From Pseudotabrizicola algicola (lineage in GTDB: Bacteria > Pseudomonadota > Alphaproteobacteria > Rhodobacterales > Rhodobacteraceae), in NCBI RefSeq assembly GCF_010915705.1, contig NZ_JAAIKE010000002.1, forward strand, positions 496,001-560,000: a stretch of DNA of 64,000 bases, read 5' to 3'. Both the position numbers and the translations under genes were made by a program. Of the stretch, positions 8,213 through 16,867 are shown piece by piece. A model generated the notes under the pieces. The model had not been told where the DNA came from. It saw only the letters and a list, made by a program, of their open reading frames with translations, and made no database searches. How positions within the stretch are numbered: position 1 is the stretch's first letter; the number at the start of each line of letters is the position of its first letter.

Positions 8213-9094
8213 TCAAAGCGTTCCGTGTGTTTGGGAATAGCGGGAAAGGCTTTCCGCCAGTTTGTCGAAGTTTTCTGCCGCATAGGCGCGGTAATCGGCC
8301 CCCGGCGCGGCGAGGTGAAGGTCAGACACCGCCGCCCACAACGCCTCGCGCAGCAGGCTCGCGCATTGCATCGCATCAAAGGCGCGCAGGAACGCGGCAT
8401 CGGGCGCATGGCCCAGATAGGCCCGCAACAGCGCCTGCCGTTCCCCTGCGGTCATTCCGGCATTAGACGCCACGCCCGCCAGATCGAACATCGCCGTGCC
8501 GAAACCCGCATATTCGTAATCGATCAGCCACAGCCGCTGCCCGTCGTCCAGAATATTGGCGGGCAGCAGGTCATGATGGCCAAAGACGATCGGCATCGGC
8601 ACCTGCACCGCCTCCAGCCGCGCCGAAAGCGCCAGCCAGCGCGGCAGATCGGGCGCAAAAGGGCTGCCCCCCGCCGCGATGGTCCGCGCATAATCGCGGA
8701 TCACATGAAAGGGCCAGAAGATATGGGCCGTGCCGGAAACATGCTCGGCCATCCCGTCATGGAACCGCCGCAGCAGCGCGCCGGTCCGCTCGGGGGCCGC
8801 GCGCACATCGGCTGCCGTCCATGTGCGCGACGGAACATAGGCCACCACGCTGACCCCCTCGGCCGCATATTCCACCGCAGGGCCAAACCCCGCCGCATGG
8901 GCCGCCCGCGCGGTTGCCACCTCGCGCGCGCGGTCCACATGGTGAAAGGGGAAATCGCGGCCAAAGCGCGCCACATGCCGCCCCGCCGCATCGGTCACCA
9001 GCCAGCTTTCGTTGGAAAGCCCGCCCTCCAGCGGCACCGCCTCCGGCACGCCGCGCCAGCAGGGCAGCGCCATGATCTGCGCCGGCGCGCTCAT
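8213..9094 (-). CDS. Aminoglycoside/choline kinase-family phosphotransferase
   Basis: The start at 9094 overlaps the permease stop (ATGA, 9091-9094), giving a 293-residue protein. It has the catalytic loop HHDLLPANILDD (HxDxxxxN) and the metal-binding aspartate in LIDYEYAGFG, typical of the APH/choline-ethanolamine kinase fold. The position between a betaine-type importer and a demethylating dehydrogenase suggests phosphorylation of an imported amino alcohol such as choline. Other hydroxylated amines cannot be excluded. A second, clearly different member of the family is at 14720. No truncation is seen. Confidence 0.85.
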   Translation of the reverse strand: MSAPAQIMALPCWRGVPEAVPLEGGLSNESWLVTDAAGRHVARFGRDFPFHHVDRAREVATARAAHAAGFGPAVEYAAEGVSVVAYVPSRTWTAADVRAAPERTGALLRRFHDGMAEHVSGTAHIFWPFHVIRDYARTIAAGGSPFAPDLPRWLALSARLEAVQVPMPIVFGHHDLLPANILDDGQRLWLIDYEYAGFGTAMFDLAGVASNAGMTAGERQALLRAYLGHAPDAAFLRAFDAMQCASLLREALWAAVSDLHLAAPGADYRAYAAENFDKLAESLSRYSQTHGTL

Positions 9095-11076
9095 GCCGTC
9101 GCCTCCAGCCCCAGCCGCGCCCGCGCGCGGCGGGCATAGGCATGCAGCAACCGGTCCGCGATGATGGCAATGAAGGCGATGCCCAGCCCCGCCACCAAGC
9201 CATTGCCCGGATTGGCCTTTGTCAGCGCGATATAGACATCCTGCCCCAGATCGCGGGTGCCGACCAGCGCGGTGATCACCAGCATCGACAGCGCGAACAT
9301 GATCGTCTGGTTCAGGCCCAGCAATATCTCGGGCAGCGCCAGCCGCAGGCGGATGCGGGTCAGTATCTGCCACGGCGTGCAGCCCATCGCCCGCCCCGCC
9401 TCGATCAGACGCGGGTCCACCGATTGCAGGCCCAGAACCGTGTAACGGATCGCGGGCACCACCGCATAGGCGACCACCGCAATCATCGCGGTGAAATCCC
9501 CCACACGGAACAGCATCACGATGGGCATCAGGTAGACAAAGCTCGGCAGCGTCTGCGCCGTGTCGATCACCACCCGCGTCACCGCCCACACCCGCTCCCG
9601 TGTCGCCACAACGATGCCGACAGGCACCCCGATGGCCATGGCGATCAGGGTCGAGATGCCGCACAGGTACACCGTGACCATCGCCTTTTCCCATTGCCCC
9701 GTCGCGGCGATCAGGAAAGACAGCCCCGCCGTCAGCAGCGCCAGCCGCCAGCCGCCCAGACGCCAGCCCGCCACCCCCAGCAGCGCCACCACCGCCAGCC
9801 ACGGCAGGCCCAGAAGGAACCGCTTCACCGGCACCAGAAGCCAGACCAGAAAAAAGGTCTTCACCGCCTCCAGCGTGTCAAAGAAGGTCAGGTTGATCCA
9901 TTGCACCGCCGCCGCCCAGAACGCGCTCGTGGAAAGCCGCGCCGCCTCGGGATAGGTCTGCACCGCCGGAAAGATCAGCCCCAGCGCAAAGCCCGCCCCG
10001 ATCATCGCCAGACCCGCCACCAGATACGGATGCTGCCAGCCGATGTCGTTTGCCGTGCCGCGCTGCGCCACCGCCTGACTGAGCCGGTCAAGCGCGATGG
10101 CCAGCGCCACGATCGCCAGCCCCGCCTCCAGCCCTGCGCCGAAATCCAGCCGGCGCAGCGCGCTCAGCACGTCAAAGCCAAGGCCCCCCGCCCCGATCAT
10201 CGACGCGATGATGACCATGTTCAGCGACAGCATGATCACCTGATTGACCCCGACCATCAGCGGCGCGCGGGCCGAGGGGACCAGCACCCGCCACAACCGC
10301 TGCCGCCCCGTGCAGCCCACCATCCGCGCCAGATCATGCGCCTCCTCCGGCACCCGCGACAGCGCCAGCGTGGTGATCCGCGTCATCGGCGGGGTGGCAT
10401 AGATCAGCGTCGCAATCACCGCCGCCGTGGGGCCGAAACCGAACAGGATCAGCACCGGCACCAGATAGGCAAAGACCGGCATCGTCTGCATCAGGTCCAG
10501 CAGCGGTCGCAAGCCACGCTCGAACCACGCGAACCGCCATGCCAGAATCCCCAAGGCCAGCCCGAAGACCACCCCCAGCGGCACCGCCACCAGCACCGAG
10601 GCCAGCGTGACCATCGCGCTCTGCCATTGGCCGAACACGGCAATGAACCCAAAGCACACCACCATCAGCGCCGCCAAGCGCAGTCCGCCCGCCCAATGGC
10701 CCAGCAGCGCCATCACCCCGATCACCGCCATCCATGACAGCGGCGGCACATGCTGCACCGTCACCCCGCCCGACTGTTGCTGCACCCCCGTCGCCAGCAG
10801 CGCCAGCACCATCCGGTAGGGCGCATCCACCACCGCCGCCACCCCGCGGGTGATGTCGGAAAAGGCCACGGGCCCAAGGCTCGCCTCCTTGACCAGCCAG
10901 TTGATCGCGCCGCCGATCCAGGCCGCCGCCGGAATCTGCCATGCCTTGGGGTAATCGAAGGCCAGCGGCAGCGCCGCCCGCCCCCACAGCCACAGTGCCA
11001 GCGACAGGGCCAGCGACAGCCACCACAGCCACCGCCCGTCAAACGGGCGCGGGGCAGACAGCAGCAGCGCGCTCAT
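9091..11076 (-). CDS. Fused glycine betaine/proline-type ABC permease
   Basis: The 661-residue integral membrane protein holds two ProW-like permease domains in one chain. Two EAA loops are visible: EEAHDLARMVGCTG in the first half and IEAGRAMGCTPWQILTRI in the second. Classical ProW is a single domain that acts as a homodimer, so this fusion gives both halves of the channel in one polypeptide. The gene overlaps its neighbours by 4 bp at both ends (ATGA at 11073-11076 and 9091-9094), so translation is probably coupled. It should import a quaternary ammonium compound together with the ATPase and binding protein upstream. Confidence 0.9.
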   Translation of the reverse strand: MSALLLSAPRPFDGRWLWWLSLALSLALWLWGRAALPLAFDYPKAWQIPAAAWIGGAINWLVKEASLGPVAFSDITRGVAAVVDAPYRMVLALLATGVQQQSGGVTVQHVPPLSWMAVIGVMALLGHWAGGLRLAALMVVCFGFIAVFGQWQSAMVTLASVLVAVPLGVVFGLALGILAWRFAWFERGLRPLLDLMQTMPVFAYLVPVLILFGFGPTAAVIATLIYATPPMTRITTLALSRVPEEAHDLARMVGCTGRQRLWRVLVPSARAPLMVGVNQVIMLSLNMVIIASMIGAGGLGFDVLSALRRLDFGAGLEAGLAIVALAIALDRLSQAVAQRGTANDIGWQHPYLVAGLAMIGAGFALGLIFPAVQTYPEAARLSTSAFWAAAVQWINLTFFDTLEAVKTFFLVWLLVPVKRFLLGLPWLAVVALLGVAGWRLGGWRLALLTAGLSFLIAATGQWEKAMVTVYLCGISTLIAMAIGVPVGIVVATRERVWAVTRVVIDTAQTLPSFVYLMPIVMLFRVGDFTAMIAVVAYAVVPAIRYTVLGLQSVDPRLIEAGRAMGCTPWQILTRIRLRLALPEILLGLNQTIMFALSMLVITALVGTRDLGQDVYIALTKANPGNGLVAGLGIAFIAIIADRLLHAYARRARARLGLEATA

Positions 11077-12089
11077 GCCTCGCCCCCCAGCAGCAGGCGG
11101 ATCACATCCTCGCGCCGCACGGTGCCGATGGCCTGACCATCCCGCGAAACCCCCACCCGCTCGGCCCCCGACAGGAAAGACCGCCCCGCCTCGGCCACCG
11201 TGGCGCGGGCGGGCAGGCAGGGCATGTCCGCAGGCACCGGCCCCGGCGTCATCAAGGACGCCAGCCGCACCACCTTGGCGCGCGGCACCGCCCGCGTGAA
11301 CTCGCGCACGTAGTCGGTGGCCGGGCTCAGCACCAGATCTTCCGGCGTGCCGATCTGCACCACCGCGCCATCCTTCATGATGGCAATACGGTCGGCCAGC
11401 CGGATCGCCTCGTCAAAGTCATGCGTGATGAACACGATCGTCTTGTGCAGCCGCGATTGCAGTCGCATGAACTCGTCCTGCAACTCGCGCCGGATCAGCG
11501 GGTCCAGCGCAGAAAACGGCTCGTCCAGAAACCAAAGCTCCGGCTCGGCCGCCAAAGACCGCGCGATGCCCACCCGCTGCTGCTGCCCGCCCGACAACTG
11601 CCGTGGGTAAGATGCCTCCCGCCCCGTCAGCCCGACAAGGGTGATCATCTCCAGCGCCCGCGCCTCGCGCGCGGCCTGCGCCATGCCCTGCACCTCCAGC
11701 GGAAAGGCGACATTGTCCAGCACCGTCATATGCGGCAGCAAGGCAAAATGCTGAAACACCATGCCCATCCTGTGCCGCCGGATCTGCGTCATCTCGGCCT
11801 CGGATGCCGCCAGCAGATTCTGCCCGTTGAACAGGATTTCCCCCGCCGTCGGCTCGATCAGCCGCGACAGGCAGCGCACCAGCGTCGACTTGCCCGACCC
11901 CGACAGCCCCATGATGACGAAAATCTCGCCGCGCCGCACGCTCAGGTTCACCGCCCGCACCGCAGGCACCAGCCCCATCGCCACCAGCCGCGCGGCATCC
12001 TCGCCCGCCGCCTGCATCTGCTCGGCGGCGCGCGCGCCGAACACCTTCCAGACATTGCGGCACACAAGCGTATCGGGCGCGGCGTCCAT
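11073..12089 (-). CDS. proV: Glycine betaine/proline-type ABC ATPase
   Basis: A 338-residue ProV/OpuAA-like ATPase. It begins with a CRNVWKVFG stretch, then Walker A GLSGSGKST at 61-69, the signature LSGGQQQR, and Walker B with LWFLDEPFSALD. The last 70 or so residues resemble a single short CBS-like module instead of the CBS pair found in osmosensing ProV/OpuA. This argues for a catabolic rather than an ionic-strength-gated importer, though that is inference. It overlaps the permease gene by 4 bp. Confidence 0.92.
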   Translation of the reverse strand: MDAAPDTLVCRNVWKVFGARAAEQMQAAGEDAARLVAMGLVPAVRAVNLSVRRGEIFVIMGLSGSGKSTLVRCLSRLIEPTAGEILFNGQNLLAASEAEMTQIRRHRMGMVFQHFALLPHMTVLDNVAFPLEVQGMAQAAREARALEMITLVGLTGREASYPRQLSGGQQQRVGIARSLAAEPELWFLDEPFSALDPLIRRELQDEFMRLQSRLHKTIVFITHDFDEAIRLADRIAIMKDGAVVQIGTPEDLVLSPATDYVREFTRAVPRAKVVRLASLMTPGPVPADMPCLPARATVAEAGRSFLSGAERVGVSRDGQAIGTVRREDVIRLLLGGEA

Positions 12090-12095
12090 CGCGGC

Positions 12096-13031
12096 TTACT
12101 TTGCGATCCACGCGCTCCACGTCGGCTCATTGGCGGCGATCCACTCGGCCACCACGGCCTCCACCGTCTTGCCGTTCAGGTCCACCTCGGTAATCATCGC
12201 GCCCATCGCGTCATTGTCGATGCTGAAGGCCGAAATCGCCTTGTGCGCGCCGGGCCATTTGTCCTTCAGCCCCGTCCAGCCGACCTTCCAGATATCGCCA
12301 AAGGGCTTGCCGCAATCATAGGCGGCATCGGGGTTCCCGCCCCATGCCGGATCGGTATAGCACTCCGCCGTATAGGTCGGGAACTCCACCCATTCCCCCT
12401 CATACTTGGCGGGCGCCCAATGCGGCGCATAGATCCACAGCAGAACGGGGGCCTGCCGCTGATAGGCCGATTCCAGCTCGGCAAACAGTGCGGCATCGGT
12501 TCCGGCGTGGATCACCTCGAACGGCAGGTCCAGCGCCTCGATCCGTTCCTCGTCAAAGCCGCCCCATGTCACCGGCCCGCCCAGATAGCGCCCCTTCGGC
12601 GCGGTTTCCGGCGTGGAAAACGCCTCGGCGCAGGCAGGCTCCTTCAGCGCCTCCCAGTTCGGCAGGCCGGGGCATTTTTCCTTCATATAGGCAGGATACC
12701 ACCATTCCTCTTTCGCCTGCATCCCCGTGGGGCCAAGCACCTCCACCCCGCCGGTCGCCACGGCGGCATCCATCGCCTCGCGCCCGGTGGTTTCCCAGAT
12801 TTCCATTGCGACATGCAGATCGCCCGTCTCCAGCCCTGCAAACTGCGCCAGATAATCGGCCTGCACATATTCCACATTATAGTCGCCCTTGCGCAGCACC
12901 TCTCCCATCAGCTGCGTGGTAATCAGCTGCCCCGTCCAGTCATGCAGCGTCAGCTTGATCGGGTCGGTCGAATCCTGTGCCATCGCGGTGCTGGCGCAAA
13001 GAACGGCGGCGAGGGTAACTGTCAGGCGCAT
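12096..13031 (-). CDS. Glycine betaine/choline-type periplasmic binding protein (OpuAC family)
   Basis: The start at 13031 is set by a signal peptide (residues 1-19, MRLTVTLAAVLCASTAMAQ) and a GGGAG ribosome-binding site 6 bp upstream. The 311-residue protein belongs to the OpuAC/ProX family. Members bind quaternary ammonium groups in cages of aromatic residues. Suitable tryptophans and tyrosines occur in LHDWTGQ, MEIWETT, EEWWYPAYM and LLWIYAPHWAPAKYEGEW. It is the first gene of the leftward operon. The ligand could be glycine betaine, choline, carnitine, proline betaine or another betaine; the sequence does not decide. Confidence 0.88.
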   Translation of the reverse strand: MRLTVTLAAVLCASTAMAQDSTDPIKLTLHDWTGQLITTQLMGEVLRKGDYNVEYVQADYLAQFAGLETGDLHVAMEIWETTGREAMDAAVATGGVEVLGPTGMQAKEEWWYPAYMKEKCPGLPNWEALKEPACAEAFSTPETAPKGRYLGGPVTWGGFDEERIEALDLPFEVIHAGTDAALFAELESAYQRQAPVLLWIYAPHWAPAKYEGEWVEFPTYTAECYTDPAWGGNPDAAYDCGKPFGDIWKVGWTGLKDKWPGAHKAISAFSIDNDAMGAMITEVDLNGKTVEAVVAEWIAANEPTWSAWIAK

Positions 13032-13271
13032 CGGTTTCTCCCTGGTCTGGAACGGGGCCGCACATGGCGCAGCCTGTGTGTCGGGGTCCGGGCGCTTGGG
13101 GCGTGACAGCGGCCTGCGCCTTCTGGTCATCGCCTATTTAGCGGGCCTCTCCCCGTCCCCTGTCAACGAAAAATTGGGAGATATGTGGTTTTGCTGACCG
13201 TTTGTTTGTCTTTCACTGAATAAACGGGCAAACTATGCGCAAAACCCAAACGCCCTACAGGACGCCGCCCC
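13032..13271. promoter_or_regulatory. Divergent control region with DeoR operator candidate
   Basis: This 240-bp region lies between the betaine-importer operon and a DeoR-type regulator gene. Near the regulator start, CCGTTT at 13198-13203 and AAACGG at 13222-13227 form an inverted repeat, with GTTTG (13200-13204) and CAAAC (13229-13233) shifted inside it. DeoR-family operators often contain such TTTG-rich repeats. The DeoR protein probably controls both directions from here; that is inferred from layout. Confidence 0.4.
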
Positions 13272-14045
13272 ATGCTCACCCCCCGCCACGGCGCGATTCT
13301 CAAACTGCTGGAAGACAAGGGCGCGCTGTCGGTGACGGCGCTGGCCGAAACGCTGGACGTCTCTACCGAAACCCTGCGGCGCGATGTGCGTGCGCTGGCC
13401 GATGCCGGGGCGGTGGTGCGCGTGCATGGCGCGGTGGGACTGGCGGGCCAGATGGGCGAGGCCCCGTTCCACCGCCGGATGCGCGAAAACGCGGGGCCAA
13501 AGCAGGCCATCGCCCGCGCCCTCGCCGCCCAGATTGCCGATGGCGACTCGCTCATGCTCGACACCGGCACCACCACCAGCTTTGTCGCGCGCGAACTCCT
13601 GAACCATCGCCGGCTGACCGTGGTCACCAATTCGTCAGACATCGCCCGCACGCTGGCCACGGTGAACGGTAACCGCGTCTTCATGGCGGGGGGCGAATTG
13701 CGCGGCGATTCCGGCGCATCGCTCGGGGCCTCGGCGCTCGGCTTCATCCGCAGCTTTGCCGTGCAGCACGCCATCATCTCTGCCGGAGCGGTCGATGCCA
13801 GCGGCGTGATGGATTACGATCTGCAAGAGGCGGAATTCGCCCGCGCCGTGCTGGCCTGCGGCGCGCGGCGCGTGGTGGTGACCGATGCCACCAAGTTCGG
13901 GCGGCGCGGCTTCATCCGTGTGTCGGGCTTCGAGGCGCTGGACATGATCCTGACCGATGCCGCCCCGCCCGCCGATGTGGCGGCGGCGCTGTCACAGGCG
14001 GGAACGCACGTGCAGCTAGCGGCGGCGCAGCACAACGGCCAGTGA
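13272..14045 (+). CDS. DeoR-family transcriptional regulator
   Basis: The 257-residue protein starts with a DeoR winged helix-turn-helix (LTPRHGAILKLLEDKGALSV, then STETLRRDVRALADAGAVVR at about 36-55). A DeoRC sensor domain follows, with the DTGTTT and NSSDIA motifs that bind phosphorylated ligands in this family. The gene is divergent from the betaine-type importer operon and likely regulates it. A phosphorylated effector would fit the kinase encoded in that operon, which is inference. Its last 30 bp overlap the convergent methyltransferase gene. Confidence 0.9.
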   Translation: MLTPRHGAILKLLEDKGALSVTALAETLDVSTETLRRDVRALADAGAVVRVHGAVGLAGQMGEAPFHRRMRENAGPKQAIARALAAQIADGDSLMLDTGTTTSFVARELLNHRRLTVVTNSSDIARTLATVNGNRVFMAGGELRGDSGASLGASALGFIRSFAVQHAIISAGAVDASGVMDYDLQEAEFARAVLACGARRVVVTDATKFGRRGFIRVSGFEALDMILTDAAPPADVAAALSQAGTHVQLAAAQHNGQ

Positions 14046-14651
14046 CGGTATCGTGCCGGGCTCTCCGGGCATCGAGACATAGGGCGCGGTCGTCTCCATC
14101 ACCTCGACCCCGGCCATCCCGTGCAGCGCCTCGGCGAACCCGCCGTCCCACAGCGTCATCTTCACCGTCAGCACCAGCGGCCCGCCGCCTTGCGTGATCC
14201 GCACCAGCTCGGGCAGCGCCTCGGCCCCCACATGGCCCGTGGTGAACACGCCCGTGGAAATCACGGCGGCAAAGGCCCCGTCTGCAAAGGGCAGCGGCCC
14301 GCCCAGCGCCAGTTGATGCAGCCGCGCATAGCGCCCCTTGGCCCGCGCCACCGCCAGCATCCCCGCCGAAAGGTCCAACCCCTCGACCGGCGCAAAACCC
14401 AGGATCCCCAGCCAGTCGCCCAAGAGCCCCGTGCCGCAGCCCGCATCCAGCACCGGTCCGGTGCCGCGCGGCGCATGGCGGGCCAGCAGCGCGCAACCGA
14501 TCGACGGGTGCCGATACCCCGCCGCCGCCATCTCGGCATCATAGCTCGCGGCCCATGCGTCATAGGCCGCCGCCACCTGCTCGGGGGCCTGCGCCTCGTA
14601 AACCTTGCCCAAATGACCGTCATGCTGGCCGTGCTGCGGATCGGTGCTCAT
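14016..14651 (-). CDS. SAM-dependent class I methyltransferase
   Basis: The start at 14651 (MSTDPQHGQHDGH) is preferred because GGGGAG lies 6 bp upstream. The 211-residue protein has motif I VLDAGCGTGLLGDW and further class I methyltransferase features (VEGLDLSAGML, FAAVISTGVFTTGH). A conserved YDAWAASYDAEM segment before motif I places it with the Methyltransf_11/25-type group of small-molecule methyltransferases. The substrate is unknown. It is convergent with the DeoR gene and overlaps its 3' end by 30 bp. It is divergent from the choline-kinase-like gene at 14720. Confidence 0.8.
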   Translation of the reverse strand: MSTDPQHGQHDGHLGKVYEAQAPEQVAAAYDAWAASYDAEMAAAGYRHPSIGCALLARHAPRGTGPVLDAGCGTGLLGDWLGILGFAPVEGLDLSAGMLAVARAKGRYARLHQLALGGPLPFADGAFAAVISTGVFTTGHVGAEALPELVRITQGGGPLVLTVKMTLWDGGFAEALHGMAGVEVMETTAPYVSMPGEPGTIPSLAVVLRRR

Positions 14652-14719
14652 GCTGGACTCCCCTGCGACTTGGCGGCTAGCTTGGGCCACAGCGCAGGCC
14701 AAGGCAACGGGGCAGCACC

Positions 14720-15619
14720 ATGCAAGACGATATCGCGGCCATCATCGCAGATATTCCGGCGCTTGCCGGATGGCAGGGCAAGGCCGAGCGCCTCGGCGGG
14801 CTGACGAACCGCGTCTACCGGCTGGGCGATGCCATCCTGCGCGTGCCGGGCGAAGGCACCGCCGATTACATCGACCGCGCTGCCGAGGCCGTGGCCGCCG
14901 AGGCCGCAGCCAAGGCCGGCGTCAGCCCTACCGTGCTCTACAACAGCCCCGCCAAAGGTATCATGGTCACCCGTTACATCGACGGCACCACCACCATGAC
15001 GCCGCAGGCCTTCCGCAGCCGCCCCGGCGCGCCCGCCCGCGCCGCCCACGCCTTGCGCCAACTGCACCACTCGGGCCAGACCTTCCCCACCCGCTTCGAG
15101 CTTTTCGCCATGATCGACGACTACCTGCGCCTGCTGTCGGGCAAGGATGTCACCCTGCCACAAGGCTATCACGCCGTGGTGGCAGAGGCGGGGGCGGTGC
15201 GCAGCGCCCTCGCCCGCAACCCCGCGCCCCTCGTCCCCTGCCATTGCGATCCCCTGTGCGAGAACTTCCTCGATACCGGCACCCGCATGTGGATCGTCGA
15301 TTGGGAATATGCCGGCATGAATGATCCGATGTGGGATCTGGGCGATCTTTCGGTCGAGGCAGAGTTTGACGCGGCGCAAGATACCGAACTCCTCGCCGCC
15401 TATTTCAACGGCCCCGCCCCGCCGCAAGATGCCGCGCGCATGGTGATCTACAAGGCGATGTGTGATCTGTTGTGGACGCTCTGGGGCCTGATCCAGCTTG
15501 CCAACGGCAACCCTGCCGATGACTTTCAGGCCTATGCCGACACCCGCTTTGCCCGCTGCCGCGCGCTGATGGCGACGCCCGATTTCGCCCGCCATCTGGC
15601 CACCCTGCAAGCATCATGA
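14720..15619 (+). CDS. Choline/ethanolamine kinase-like phosphotransferase
   Basis: The 299-residue protein has the LicA/choline-kinase signatures. These are an N-terminal GGLTNRVYRL nucleotide-binding stretch (about 26-35), a catalytic loop CHCDPLCENFLD (HxDxxxxN) and IVDWEYAGMNDPMWDLGDL with the second acidic ligand. It resembles bacterial choline kinases more closely than the homologue at 8213. Its stop overlaps the next start (ATGA), so it is translationally coupled to an M20 deacylase. Whether the substrate is choline, ethanolamine or another amino alcohol is not resolved. Confidence 0.85.
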   Translation: MQDDIAAIIADIPALAGWQGKAERLGGLTNRVYRLGDAILRVPGEGTADYIDRAAEAVAAEAAAKAGVSPTVLYNSPAKGIMVTRYIDGTTTMTPQAFRSRPGAPARAAHALRQLHHSGQTFPTRFELFAMIDDYLRLLSGKDVTLPQGYHAVVAEAGAVRSALARNPAPLVPCHCDPLCENFLDTGTRMWIVDWEYAGMNDPMWDLGDLSVEAEFDAAQDTELLAAYFNGPAPPQDAARMVIYKAMCDLLWTLWGLIQLANGNPADDFQAYADTRFARCRALMATPDFARHLATLQAS

Positions 15620-16776
15620 CCCCCACCGAACTCTGGCTCTCCCGCCTCGTCGCCCACCCCACCGTCAGCGCCGACAGCAACCTGCCCCTGATCGCCGAAG
15701 TCGAACAGGCGCTGACCGCCCTCGGCGCCGATTGCACCCGCTTTCCCGACCCCACCGGCCAGAAAGCCGCCCTGCTCGCCCGCCTCGGCCCCGATGCCCC
15801 CGGCGGCTTGATGCTGTCGGGCCATGTCGATGTGGTCCCCGCCGCAGGGCAGGACTGGACGGTGCCGCCCTTCCAGATGACCCGCCAAGGCACCCGCCTC
15901 TACGGGCGCGGCACCACCGACATGAAGGGCTTTGTCGCCGCCATGCTGGCGCTGGCCCAGCGCGCGCCCAAGCTCACCCGCCCGCTCTGGCTTGCCATTT
16001 CCTACGACGAGGAAGTCGGCTGCGTCGGCGTCCGCCCCATGCTCGCCGCGATTGCCGCGCGCAACATCCGCCCCGATCTGGTGGTCGTGGGCGAACCCAC
16101 CGCCATGCAGCTTGGCCTTGGCCACAAGGGCAAGCTGGCCTTCACCGTCACTGCCACCGGCACCGCCCGCCATTCCTCCGAGGCCCCTCTGGCGCTCAAC
16201 GCCCTGCATCTGGCCGCCGATTTCATGGCCGGCGTGCGCGCCCTTCAGGATGACATCGCGCGCAGCGGCCCCGCCGAGGACGGCTACTCCATCCCCCACG
16301 CCACCCTGCATGTCGGGCGGCTGACCGGCGGCACCGTCGTCAACCTCGTGCCGGACAAGGCCGAACTGCTGATGGAAGCGCGCCTGCTGGCCAGCGACGA
16401 CGCCGCCGCCCTCACCCTGCGCCTGCACGATCTGGCCGCCGAGATCGTGGCCCCGCACCGCGCCGCCCATCCCTCGGCCAGCCTCACCCTCACCGAAACC
16501 GGCAGCTACCCCGGCCTCTCCACGCCCGCTTCCCCCGCCGTCAGCGCCTTCGCCGCCTGCCTGCCCGCCGGCACCAGCGCTTTCAAACTCAGCTACGGCA
16601 CCGAAGGCGGCCTTTTCGCGCAAAGCCTTGGCGTCCCCGTCGTCATCTGCGGCCCCGGCGACATGGCGCAAGGCCACCGCCCCGACGAATACATCGAAAC
16701 CAGCCAGCTCGCCGCCTGCGACGCGGCCCTTGATGCCGCGCTCCGGCGGTTTTGCTTGACCAGCGGCAGTGATTAG
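15616..16776 (+). CDS. M20-family deacylase, acetylornithine deacetylase (ArgE)-like
   Basis: The 386-residue zinc hydrolase has SGHVDVVPAAGQDW (first metal ligand), RGTTDMKGF (bridging aspartate) and SYDEEVGCVGVRP (catalytic and metal glutamates), the standard M20A set. It also has the dimerisation domain and a late DMAQGHRPDEYIE ligand motif. The closest named type is ArgE, which removes the acetyl group from N-acetylornithine. The location with a choline-kinase-like gene and RidA suggests a catabolic deacylase instead of arginine synthesis. The start overlaps the upstream stop by 4 bp. Confidence 0.85.
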   Translation: MTPTELWLSRLVAHPTVSADSNLPLIAEVEQALTALGADCTRFPDPTGQKAALLARLGPDAPGGLMLSGHVDVVPAAGQDWTVPPFQMTRQGTRLYGRGTTDMKGFVAAMLALAQRAPKLTRPLWLAISYDEEVGCVGVRPMLAAIAARNIRPDLVVVGEPTAMQLGLGHKGKLAFTVTATGTARHSSEAPLALNALHLAADFMAGVRALQDDIARSGPAEDGYSIPHATLHVGRLTGGTVVNLVPDKAELLMEARLLASDDAAALTLRLHDLAAEIVAPHRAAHPSASLTLTETGSYPGLSTPASPAVSAFAACLPAGTSAFKLSYGTEGGLFAQSLGVPVVICGPGDMAQGHRPDEYIETSQLAACDAALDAALRRFCLTSGSD

Positions 16777-16778
16777 CC

Positions 16779-16831
16779 CCAGCCTAAGCAAAGCCAAGGC
16801 AAGCCATGCTTTTGCTTTAGCCAAAGCCGCC
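16779..16831 (+). promoter_or_regulatory. Shared 53-bp element, copy A, upstream of ridA
   Basis: The element starts with CCAGCCTAA (16779-16787). After 17 nt comes a 27-bp block, 16805-16831, that begins CATG and contains TTTTGC (16810-16815) and CCGCC. A second copy at 18915-18967 has the identical 9-mer, the same spacing and 20 of 27 matches in the block. The ridA start is 36 bp after it. TTTTGC could serve as a -35-like box with CATCCT 17 bp downstream. It is a candidate LysR-controlled promoter. Confidence 0.6.
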
Positions 16832-16867
16832 CCATCCTGCCGCCACAGCCGCACACAGGAAACCGTC

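Noticed and set aside
10941-13106. 721-codon open frame on the plus strand
   Set aside because: It spans three minus-strand importer genes with clear ABC motifs; composition is shadow-like.
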